From NCBI GenBank assembly GCA_025602915.1, contig JAHLJZ010000056.1:94079-158078 (forward strand): 64,000 nt of DNA, read 5' to 3'. A model generated the notes under the pieces. The model was not told where the DNA came from and did not search any database. It worked only from the letters and a program-made list of their open reading frames with translations. Position 1 is the stretch's first letter. Every line of letters begins with the position of its first letter. Made by a program: the position numbers and the translations under genes. The DNA comes from Paraphysoderma sedebokerense (Eukaryota; Blastocladiomycota; Physodermatomycetes; Physodermatales; Physodermataceae). Positions 11,631-22,987 of this stretch are shown in pieces.

Positions 11631-14600
11631 TTAGTCTATTATTCTCTTCGCAGAAGAAATAGACCGACGAAACATCGATAAATTTGAGCCCGTTCTGTTT
11701 CTAACATAATCCTTCACCCGCACTTGAAAATCATAAATAGCAGCGCACACAGCCATAAACACGAAGCCGAACACAAGAACTAATATGAACAGTGTGACCA
11801 TAAGCCGTTGCTCAGTAGTCCTCAAAGTGTCTGTCCGGAAAAGAAGACCCAATGTGAGCACGACCAAGGAAAGTGCAAGTGAAAGGGATTCCAAAATGTT
11901 GAGTATAGGGTGGAGATACGGTTTTTTGGTGTGATACACGTAAAATAACACCAGCAGAACGTACAACATCAAAGTGCTCTGAACGGCGACATATCTGTAA
12001 TCAAAGGTAAAAGAATTGGAAGGATTAATTTAGTCTTACGGGGAGGTGATGTATGTAATCCTTACCGAGTGAAAAACATATTAATCAAAACAAATACAAT
12101 TTTTTGCATAAATTGGATAAAAACAAAATACTGATGTTGAGGATGAAATAATCTGTCCGCATGCAGGATTTTGGTGCTAAAATTTTTCAAACTAGTCCAG
12201 GTAGGTCCGGTATACTTAGCTTGCTGCGAGGTGTAATAGATCATAAAAAAATACACAGGGATCCCAAATACGTATAACCTGATATGAAGAGAAAAAAGTT
12301 AGCTGATAATTCAATGATGGATAATCCCTATTCCATCAGCTATACTTACAATACAGCAGCTATCGCAATGCCGAGGTCACGATACCACCAATCTTGGAAG
12401 CAAATCAAACTCGGATCCGCATCTTAAAAGTGAAGGAAATATTAATTCGCAGAATCTGTGGTGGGAAACTAAGCAAACCAAGAAATTTACCTAGATAGTA
12501 GTTCCCGTCTGCTTCATAGGTGCAGTCAAAGAGCCTGTGGAAGTTTCTGTGATCAGTGTGTTAACGCATTGGAAGGACAAAATCAACAACACTTACGCTA
12601 AGGAGTTTTGAGCCACAGTAATGAACGTAACTGACAGAAGAACATTATAAAATTTTACACCAGAAATCAATTGATAGTTATTCGATTCCTGTACTTTCGT
12701 TTTTCTAATCAGCCGATTTAACTTTGAAATTCCGGCCCAAGTAGCCGCACATAATCCGACGACTCCAATCAAAGCGAATGGAATCAAAAGACTAATTTTC
12801 ATTTTGAGCGGATAATCGAATACATATAAGTCGGAAAAGCACTCCGGTCCAGCGTACTCTATGTTGAAATTCACTATGGCAACCATATCGACAACCGCCA
12901 TAAGCTGTTCTGGCCTGTCAGATTATCAAAATTAGTTGATAGCGAACTGACTGTCCACAGTTCGTTGGTTCCTTACCATTCTAACTGAAAATTGCGAATA
13001 ATTAAAATTGTTTGCATGAAGTTTATAGTAAGGTTTATTATGCCGAAACTGGTGTCACGAAGCAACGTCAAATTTCACGTTATTGTAACAAAATAAACTG
13101 AATTACGTACCTAGCACCACTCATTTTTGCCTTTGAGAGGACGAGGAGAGACATTGCACCAGCAGCAACCGTTAACAAGATTAAAATAGTAGATCTCTGG
13201 GTATCCTCAGAGCATTTTAGACATCGCTGACTAAATTTATAATGTCCAAGCTCACAACGGGCGCATCCTAAAGTCCACGTAGCAAGTGTTATGATCTCTA
13301 ATGACGGAGTATATAATGAATGTAAACTTACTTATTCCTTTATACCCCTCCGCGCATGTTCCGTTCTGCAACCCGGGACATGCGATGACCTTCGGCAAAG
13401 TTAGACTTAGTCCCTCATATAGAGCATAAATTCTTTACTTACTGGATAGCATGGCAAATAAACATCATTCGGTGCGCGCCAGAATCCTTGGGTTGCGTAA
13501 GGTTCATATTGACCATTGGCGCTTAACGAAAAATCCATTAGTTGTGAATATTCATTCATCGAACTAAACCGTTTGCTCACCTGCAGACTGCGCCGCCCGG
13601 GCAAGGAGCGCATGCGTTCCCAGAATAGTTAAAATTATTCAAAAACGTTGATGGCGGACAATTCACCGTAAAATCGACAGAGCATGGTTTCGACGAAGTG
13701 TTCCCAGGTCCACGAGCGATGTAAGAGAATTTGTCATACGGATTCCTTAATGAACAGTAAGCAAACAATGTGCAAATGGGTGTTGATTGCTTTAACTCAC
13801 CTGCCACCGTCTCTTGCTGACGTAAGAAAGATTGTTCTCGTCGTAAGTTCTGTTCCTGCTTGAATGACCTCCTGATTTTGATTCACAAGTCGTCCGCGTG
13901 TAGTATTTTCCACAATTTCGAATGTGACACTGCATTGAAACTTAACTAATTAGGATCTGACAGCAACTTCAGTGATTTTTGTAGCAGAAAATACCCTTCG
14001 ACAGCAATATCCCTCATAAGAGTAATAGAAAATACATCTGAATTTCCAAGTAAAAAATCGAAAGAAAGATCGAGTTGTTTCACACAGGCAAGTCCCGGAT
14101 TAACTGAGATATTCACCCGGGCACTTCTAGAAGTTACCCCAAAAATATCTGTATTTGACCGTCAGTGAAAAGAAATAGATAGGACAAGCCACAGAATATC
14201 AAGCCAAATACCTCGGCACTCGTATGAAAAAGAGGACTGCCCAATATAATTTCGGGAAGGAGCAAACCATAATTGGCCATCGTCAACCCTCCCTAAAATC
14301 GGAGGCCCTCGACCTGCATCCGTGTGTTGATAAAGAGTACCATTCTCAGGCAGTCTCGTAATCATAATATATAATGCAGATGGAACTGTATCGATATCCG
14401 TGCAAACTAACTGAATCAGGGCATCCGTATTTTCATCAATGGAAACCGCCAGGTCCTTCGACAGAGGTATATCATCGACCGGCAGAATTTGCAAGTAAAT
14501 CACCCCAATTGTCGAGGAGGAAATTCCATCGCTCACAACAAACGTAAAATTGGCAAAAACAAAATTAGGAGGGGGTCCCGCTGCATTTTGCGGGGAAGTA

Positions 14601-17600
14601 TAAACCAAGTAGGATGATGCCAGCCGATATGGCACTGTCTTGATCTCCGTGGTATCATTAGTGGAGATTTTGCCAGGGGGTAGAGTCTTGAGAGTAATGC
14701 TGCTGTTTTCTACATTGCTGTCAATATCACTGAAATTTAGCGTTATCCCCACCGATGTATCTTCGTACATCGTGATCGTTTGATTGTAGGCAATCGGTGG
14801 GTCATTGACGGATGTCACGTTAAAAGTAATCATGCCATCAGTGGGAGCTAAGTTGAAAGAAACATGTTGAGGCGTCAGCCTAATATCTCAATAATACGCA
14901 AATATCAACGGACCACAGGTATACTGATCACAAGCTGTTTTAAAACATGATTAGATACTGTTAGAAGCTGACCGGCAGATTGAGAAGAAAAAAAAGAGAA
15001 ACGAGTAATTACCTCGAAATATCAGGTTATCTATCCCAGTAAATTCATTGTCGGGCACATATAGCAGATACCTAGAAGTTAATGCCGACTTCAAGATTGT
15101 TTCCATTATGATAGGTGACACAGTTGTCGAGATATTCGATCCCCGATCCAGCAAGCTTCCATTGGTTGGAAGTTTAACGATGTAATAAGCAAGTGGAAGG
15201 GTAGCATTATCGCCATCTGAAGCATTGAGCTGGAAGGAGACTGAACTATCTTCGTCTATAAATATTGTTTGCGAGACTACGGATGGAGGAATATTTGATG
15301 ACCCAGTTTCAAGAGTCACTAGTTCTGATGAAAGTTGACCCGCAGCATTCGCGATGACTCGGAAATTCACTGGACGCGGAAGAGAATTCACCAAAGTACT
15401 GGCAATATGGATGTGACTTTTAGTGTTATCCAAGATACGATCAAGTAATACATTCAAGATTTACCAGTTGATGATTCCATTTTCCGGTTCGCCACTCAGG
15501 ATCGATACAGATGAACATGCGGAATATATCGTCCCGTTCGGATGCCTCAATTGGATTACAATCTGGCTGGTGTTATTGCCGAGATTTCGGCCTTTAAGGA
15601 TTGCAAAACTTTCATTGTTTGATAGCTTGTTCGGAAAAACAGAATCCAGAATCGGAACGTCGTAGGAGAATTTCTGCGAAGCGATGGCACTTTGATCTAG
15701 AATTGTCACATTGACATTTAACGACCCGCCAATACCTGCCGGAACTCTGCAAATAATTGTTCTAAAAGAAGTAAATTCTATAGGGCAAAGTCTCCCTCCG
15801 ATCGTTACAGTATCACTATCACTCAAGTCTGTGCCGAAATTTTGACCTTGGATCGTCATGCTGATGTTCCCTCGAAGTGGACCGGTGGTGGGAGTAATGC
15901 TTGTAATGGAGGGTGCATCATATGCGTATGTGGTCGTAGGCAATCCAATGTTTCCACCAGCCATAACTCTAAGAGGCTGAGCTTTGCCCCTTCCCGCTGG
16001 GACCTGGCACGAAAAGTCCATCATCGTAATGGATAAATTTGGTACAAGTGCGATTGCCTATTGTAATCACTAAGTCCTCCGGACTTCGTTCGGCTAGGTA
16101 TTCGCCTAAATTGACACCTGTTATAAAAAGTGGAGTTTCTCCGTCTATATTTGTAATAGTTTGTTATTTATTGGTAAAAGTAATAGTTCAAGTAAATGAA
16201 GCAACTCACAAGTTGGTCCTCTTAAGGGATCTTGTCTCGTGAGTCTAGGCGGTTCATACTTCAAGTTTTGGTTCACGAGCAATGGGGTTAAAGTGTAGGA
16301 GTTGAATACTAAGGTAAGTTCCAAACCTATAAATTCTGCATTTAGTCTGGCTGTAGCGAAGCTATTCTCCAATAGCAACGGAGATACTGACTGCTGCCAA
16401 CATCATTGATCGGAAGAACATTTAAGTGCGTCCCATTCCATGTCGAGCTCACAATATTTGATCCCGGCGCGAAAGGCTTATGACTTTGACGAATGTAGAC
16501 AATTGGTAGATCGAGACTAGTTATACTATGGGAGAATGATACAGAGAATCGGACCCCGCTTCTTATCCGGAGCCCGGGAGAGTTGCTGGGAGAAGGCGGG
16601 GTAACAATGTTGGTAATCCGTAAATACCCAAATTGAGCGACGAATAATCGTCGATTGATGTCAGAGGGAAACCATCCTCTAGCGAGCTCACCGTCTGTTA
16701 TTCCAAGGAGTGAAAATGATCCAGTATTTCCGACATTTAGAATCTTGAAGATGTAATCTTCATTAGCTGTTGAGAATCCGCCGTAGGCAAGGTATGATAA
16801 ATCGGTCATGTTTAGCTGTACTGAAACAATTTCGCTGTATCCGTTACGTCTGTTATCTCGATTAAATGGCGTGTATACCAATCTCTGATCAGTAAGAAAA
16901 ACAATATAAATATTAGAATTTTTTACTGCAACATCCATATGAAACTTTGAATAATTCAGAGGAATTGAAGGGACGATGGTTTTTTTCTGAATTAGTTTGT
17001 CGTCATAAGACAGCTGGTAAATGACCAATCGTCTCTTATCAATGACAGATAAGTCTGGCTCTTGAAATAAGTAGTATGAATTATTAGTCGCGACATCCGT
17101 TACTCCGACCGAATACTGCAGAATCTGGTTCTGCAACAGCTCACTACAAGGGTTGCGTCTATCCAGGACAAAACCATTGATAGTTGTTCGATAATACGAC
17201 ACATTGTAAGCTGTTTGTACACGAAATTGACCATTTGTATATCTGATGTTGTACGCCATCTCTTGCTCCTGGTGACTGTTAAGTAAGACAGGGGTCGCAT
17301 CCGCCGTGAACTCGCCGAGGAACCAGGTTGTAGCAGATGCATTAGCGATTGCTTCATCGTGTTGATAAATACCAATCATTAAGCGACCATTGTCCACTGA
17401 TGCGACAATTTGACTATGTGTAGATTAAAGCAATCAAGTCAGCAGACAATTAGGAGGGCTAATGCTGTATTGCAAGTTCGGCAGACTTACGGGTTCGAGA
17501 TTGTAGAGCCGAGTAGGTTGCCATAATGTACTTGGGTGGTGAAATTGACAGTACGAGGAGTAGCAGTAAAGTTTAAGGATGATGCGTTGTAGAATTGTAT

Positions 17601-18099
17601 GGTAAAACTGTCCCCATACATATAAAGCACATATACAGCACCATTTGACGGGTTTATGCCTACCGCCGCTGTTGATGTGCTTCTGCATAGAATTTTATAT
17701 AATAATTAGTTCAATTAGAATTCGCGTAACACACTTGCGGAAGTGTAACCAAGGGCAAAGAAATGTGGATAATTACTGCTTAGAGTCATATTGATATAAG
17801 CTATGGGGACTATTTAAATTGATTCTATATAGAGAGGTTACGTTTTGAGAATACTGAAACAAACTAAGACCTGGCGAATTTTCGGTTCCGGTTAAGATAT
17901 ATGCGAAAGTATCGTTAACTCGTGCACTACTAAGAACTAGGGTTCTTCCATTTACGCCGATATCTGTATTTCTGGTGAGGAACCAAGGATTGGAACATTC
18001 ATATGTCGCTGGATATTCGGGTCCCTGAAGTTGTGCTGCAACGTAGTAGAATGTAATGCCCACGACGACGAAACGTAGCCAGTAGCTCAGAAGTCGCAT
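11631..18099 (-). CDS. Giant secreted/polytopic membrane protein, copy B (tandem paralogue of copy A)
   Basis: Twenty exons, each with the same length as its copy A counterpart: 17777-18099, 17491-17682, 16453-17413, 16210-16390, 15465-16144, 15013-15416, 14925-14934, 14212-14879, 13995-14148, 13801-13929, 13581-13745, 13443-13521, 13332-13389, 13111-13267, 12977-13048, 12597-12914, 12491-12534, 12350-12422, 12066-12278, 11631-11994. The start at 18099 (MRLLSYWLRF) is chosen by alignment with copy A; an upstream in-frame ATG at 18117 is possible. The domain order is as in copy A: signal peptide, TIG domains, cadherin-like VNDPP repeats, Cys-rich stalk, multi-TM tail. Outside the shared block the proteins differ clearly, for example in the signal peptide and the C-terminal TM region. 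Introns outside the block differ in length. The same extra base is present in one TIG domain. Confidence 0.75.
14615..17367. repeat. 2.75-kb identical block, copy B member
   Basis: Partner of 7423-10175. Diverged paralogous sequence resumes sharply on both sides, as expected from gene conversion or from repeat collapse during assembly. Confidence 0.9.
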
Positions 18100-19025
18100 T
18101 GCTGACAGTACTCCCAACAGTACTGGTTATCTAGAAGTGAAGTGTTGAAAAAATTTGAGGTACAAGGTGCAATGTACGTTTTTTCAATATGTTTTTGTTT
18201 CTGAAGGAACTTCCTGTCACTCTCCGAGAGACGCTTGAGTTTTGACTATCTCCGCTGTAATTTTTTAACTATTGTACTCATGTCATCGCGTCTGTATTGT
18301 TTTGCGAATTGCTAAAGAGACAGGAATTTCCGTTCAGAATCAAGTTTACAACTTCAGCAATAAACAATCTGCCTCTACTCTTCTGGGGAACATCTGAAAT
18401 TGATTGACTTGACTAGATTTTGCTGGTCTATCAAGGTCTATCAAATGTCAAGCTGTGCGCTTGATCCAGGCTCCCAGGGGTTCCAGATTCCAGCCCCTCT
18501 CAGTCAGGCGAATACAAAATATGTGTATTGTGTACATAGATGTCTCCTCAGACTTCATCTGAATGCTAAATCTTCGATTCGAAAGTCGAAGAAGTAGTCA
18601 GCTGAGGTCAGGTTTGCGAAAGAATGACGAAATTGTCTGGAGACTCGTCAGTCGTAAGTCGTAACTGTAAATGTCACTCATTGCTCGTGCTTGCTTCGTG
18701 CTTTCTATAGCACCTCAATTACCAGAGAGAGTTATCCGCCACGGCCTACTCAATGTGCCAACATCAAAGAAAGCATCTAAAGGAATGCAAATACGGCATT
18801 TCAAGTGCTTTGCAGCTCATGGCTGTAATACTGCTAATAAGTAACTAATAAATTTAAATTTGCTGCACGGTGTCTCGATATGTCTCCCGCTCGATTCCAT
18901 TTTGGTTTTTGACGGCCTGGTGAGTCGGTGACAGCAAATATCTGAACGTCCGGGCAGCGAAGGAATCCAATTCCAGATTTATCCAAATTCCATAATTCTA
19001 TTTGTTTCTTTTTGTATCTATTAAA
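18100..19025. other. Intergenic region, divergent promoters
   Basis: Separates the 5' end of copy B (-) from the HAD phosphatase gene (+). An open frame at 18400-18597 lacks any recognisable motif. It probably holds the promoters and leaders of both genes. Confidence 0.45.
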
Positions 19026-20217
19026 ATGACATCTGCCCCGATATACATTTTTTCAGGTATTTGCGGTTTGCCCCCGACAGTTTTGCTCTATGTGATAACC
19101 TTGAAATTTGAAGTTAACGGTGCCGTTCTCTCCATCCCCACAAAACTTCGCTCTACTTGGTTCCCCTCACCTCAGACTTCGATGGCACGATATCCACTCA
19201 AGATACTGGTGTTGTATTAATAGACAAATGTATGGGCTCAGTTCGAAGAAAAGAACTGGATAAACAAGTAATTCTTTCTCCTTCAACTATCGCCATCCTG
19301 AACTCGATCCGTCAGATGGAAATCTTACGATTTTTCTTCCACTGTTTCGCATCTGATTGATTTTTTGAAGATATTCGATGGGGTTATATCGTTTAGAGAG
19401 GCGATCACACAAATGTGGGATTCGGTCAATATGACGTGGGAAGAAGGGCAAGAACTGTTGAAAGGTAATTGCGATTAGAGTTGTGCGATTAATCTTGTTG
19501 TCAAGCTATTGATTTTCTACATCAGATGTAGTTTTAGACCCGTATTTCGAACAGTTTTTCATGTACTGTTCCGCTCAAGACATACCTCTTTTCGTTCTTA
19601 GTAGGTAAACTATATTTAAACAGTTATTTCAGTTCGAAGTAAACAGAAACGTTGGCGGACTTCGAGCAACCTGACTATCCGTTCATCTTCCTTCACAAAT
19701 ATTATAGTGGGCTCGATGTACTAGTACACCAATTTCTGAAGAAATATCTTCAAGAGAAACTTGATTTGACGAGAGTTATTGCTAACAGAGGCACTATTAC
19801 AGAAACAAGCTGGGTAATAGAATACTTGGATGATAGGTAAACCCAACTTTCTTCATTCGCGCTAATCCATTGCTTTGTTAACCGTAGACTTGATCCATTT
19901 ATTGTATTCTTTCTCTAAATTCTAGTCCACATGGTCACGACAAGTCTCTATCCATTCAAAAAATCCTTTCCCAATTCCCAGAAAGCCCGTCCTCACCGCC
20001 TCAACAACCAATCACAATTTTCATAGGCGACGGAGTCTCCGATATTTGCTGTATTTCCATCAACCCAACGTTACTCTTCGCCAAACGAGGGAAAGATTTA
20101 GAAAAGTATTGTGTTAAATATGGGATCAGATATTTCCCTTTTGACACGTTTCAAGATGTAGCGATAGTTGTCAAGAGATTGGTGGAGAATGGGTTGGATG
20201 GGATTTTTCAGAATTAG
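19026..20217 (+). CDS. HAD-superfamily phosphatase (PYP1/MtnX-like)
   Basis: Six exons (19026-19056, 19176-19267, 19371-19464, 19526-19604, 19708-19836, 19926-20217) encode 238 residues with every phase consistent. The first splice joins the N terminus to the catalytic loop, giving FSDFDGTIS with nucleophile Asp11 and acid/base Asp13 (HAD motif I). Motif II is the FVLSSGL segment. The metal-binding motif IV is GDGVSD near residue 180. The size and the QMWDSVNMTWEE segment resemble the fungal family of soluble phosphatases that includes yeast YNL010W, which acts on small polyol or sugar phosphates. The exact substrate cannot be read from sequence. The ATG at 19026 is the only start compatible with the motif I join. 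Confidence 0.85.
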
Positions 20218-20772
20218 CAACTCAACAGTAGATTGTAGTCGTTATAGAACATGTGAAAAAGTTGGATAATCTGAGATGGATTATCGTATTTTCATAAGAA
20301 ATGAAAGTTTTGGTACGAGATGTCCGTGGAAACCAAAATCCCAGTTCCACGCTCGAGAATTCAATTTTGGAGCCAGTACTTCCTTCTAATCCCACTGCGA
20401 GAATTGTTCGTTGGGGAGCCTGATATATGGATTGTCAAGAAGTAAGTGGGAAAATGATTCTGGACACAAAAGATTGTTGATACGCGGGCAGAGTCTCGTA
20501 ATGTGGATAGAAAAAAGTGTACAATTCATTCATTTCTTTCGTCTTCATAAACACTAAGTTACCAGATACCACGCTATCAAATCCTTGCATACGCCTGAAC
20601 GCAACAACTCTCCCAGTTATCTATCGACCAATCTCGTTAATGAACACATCGACAGCCCTGAGAACACTAAAAAAAGAAACTACAAATGAACAGGATGCAA
20701 CGATAACTCCCAAATTACTACAAACTGGAATGCAAATAGATCGTCAACATTTTTCCTTCAGACAGCGTTCCT
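20218..20772. other. Convergent intergenic region
   Basis: Lies between the HAD phosphatase and clathrin light chain 3' ends. A plus-strand open frame at 20517-20786 overlaps the clathrin terminus, has no motif, and is treated as chance. Confidence 0.45.
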
Positions 20773-22375
20773 CTAATCTTTCTTAGTGATATTATTGCCG
20801 GGTGCATTTTTATCATTCTTCAAAGTAATCAATAGACTTTTAAACCTAGCGATATCCTTTCCTCCTTTTTTGCTGGCTGTTCCGGTTGCTGCAGCTGTAA
20901 GGTTGGTTGTGCTACCTTTTGTTGAGGCAGCAGATGATACGTTGGAATTATCGGCTTCAATGTGACGAAGAACGCGTTCCCAGAATGTACCAGAGGTTGA
21001 ATCGGTTAACGAGTGTAGAAGGGCAGATTGAGAATCGCTGTAATATTTCATAAATGGAAATGGCGAGGAGAATTACGGCAATGATAGACGAAAACGTTCA
21101 ATGATTATTAGAAAGTTAGAGGTGGATCACCAAAATCAATACCATGAGAATGAAACCAAAAGATCAAGTAACGAACCGGTTTTCCTTGATGGCCTTTTCT
21201 CTTTTGATATTATAATCCTCGTAGAATTTGTCGATAGCTCTCTTGGCAGCCTCAACATTTTCTTGTCGTTTACGGTCTGACTTTGCATCTCGTTCAGCGA
21301 TAAGCTGGGCTTGTCGTTCTCGGTGTTCACTGGTTAGCATTTCGGAATATTTGGTCGTTGATATTAAGTGGCACGCATATGAACGAAAATGGAGAAAATA
21401 AAGAGAGAAATATAGTATATGGCAATTAGTTCAAGTCGTATTCGATCACGTATCATTTATCCAGTGATGTGATCAACAGTGTGCCGGAAGGAGGTATTTA
21501 CCGAACAATCTCAGGTTCAATTTCGGGAACCATGGACACTGGTGTGATTGGTTTTGGAGAAGAAGCACTTGGAGATTCGGCGGATGTTGTAAAAGCAGGA
21601 GTGCTCTAAAATAATAATAGTCAGTCGCTATTCTGTTGAGTTATTGTGGCTGGAAAGACACCGAATGTTGGAGGAAACAGATGCGCCCAAGCGAATTCAA
21701 AAGAATCCATCCCACAAAAAAATCAAATCATATTTTACAAACAAATTTGATTTTGGAAATTTAAATCCAAATTGGGAATGTATCCGAATAGTTTACTAGT
21801 TAACGTACCTGAACGGCGGAAGCGGTAGGTTCAGCGCCAAACAGATCATCTTGCACAGCTTCAGAAGGAGCTGGAGTAGATTCTATGGGAGCAGCGGAAA
21901 AATCAGAGAAGCCATCGACGGGAGGGAACTGAGAAGCGGCAGCTGTGGGTGATACGACGGATGAAGTGTTGTCTCCACCGGCAAAGGCGTTTGCACTGTC
22001 GCCTGATGTTGCGATTTGTTTGGTCGAGAGAAGAGATCAAGGAGAGCCGGATAGAAAAGGGTAGAGCAGCGAGAGAGTATATTGTTGACGCAGTTCATAA
22101 AATGCGAATAGATTTCAAGGATAAGCACGACATTTGATGTTAAGATAAATGATGGCGACAGTATTACACGGAATGAAGTTGGTTCAAAGTAGAATTTGCA
22201 AAATATGTCAATTATAAACTACGATGTTTCATTCTCACAAAGCCTGATATCTACCTAGTATAGCTTGCTCTCTAGCAAGAAAGTCGGCGGTTGGGTCGGC
22301 GGATGAGAGAAAGTCGTTATTTGCAGCGTCAGCGGAAGAGGACTGAGGGGAGGAGAAGTCACCGAAACCGGACAT
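20773..22375 (-). CDS. CLC1: Clathrin light chain
   Basis: Five exons (22255-22375, 21809-22002, 21502-21605, 21177-21329, 20773-21037) encode 278 residues; phases close exactly. The N terminus MSGFGDFS and the ADFLAREQAIL segment match the conserved light-chain motif before the acidic/disordered region. The central EHRERQAQLIAERDAKSDRK to AIDKFYEDYNIKREKAIKEN helix binds the clathrin heavy chain. The C-terminal SGTFWERVLRHIE and ARFKSLLITLKND segments match the calmodulin-like end of fungal Clc1. It acts in coated-vesicle assembly at the plasma membrane, Golgi and endosomes. It is divergent from the RhoGAP gene, with about 610 bp between the starts. Confidence 0.93.
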
Positions 22376-22987
22376 TGTGGGAATATACAGTCAGACAAAC
22401 ACTAGACGAGGAGGGATACGAGTGGATTGTATAACTCTTGGAGAGCGAATGCAAGTGATACGATTGTGGAATATAAGATTGCGGGTGCAATGGAATGAGA
22501 AAGAGAGCGCAAGTGCGTCAATGGATGAGACGAAACGATGGACTATATTTGCTCATTTTGAATCCACATTATTGCTGTACTCATGTGCATATTTTACTAA
22601 ATTATACAACTTTATCATTTTTATTTGATATTCTTTTTGTCTTTTTTTCTATTTCAACCCATTTCCCTTATCGTAACACCAGGTCTCTGGAATTGGAAAC
22701 GGAAAAAGGGGTTCAAATGTCGTAAGAGAAGGTGCGACTGCAGCAGCACTATTAACTATTTCTCAACAGTAATTTGTACCGTATCAGTGATACTAGACAC
22801 GGGAGATTTGGATAAAGTAAAATTAAATAAAATAAGAAATCTATTATCGTCCGTCGTTCCCGTTCCAATTGGAGAATTTTCGCCTCAGCTCCGTTCAAGT
22901 CTCCTGAGCTCGCTCCTTCGAAATTTCGTCATCTTATCATTTTCTTTTATTCTGCATTCTTTTTCTGTCCGTGTCGACTGCTCAATT
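22376..22987. other. Shared promoter region of clathrin light chain and RhoGAP genes
   Basis: A 612-bp interval between two divergent start codons. It is AT-rich with pyrimidine-rich runs shortly before the RhoGAP start. An open frame runs in from 22625 ahead of the chosen ATG at 22988, but its sequence is low-complexity and not family-like, so the later ATG is preferred. Confidence 0.5.
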
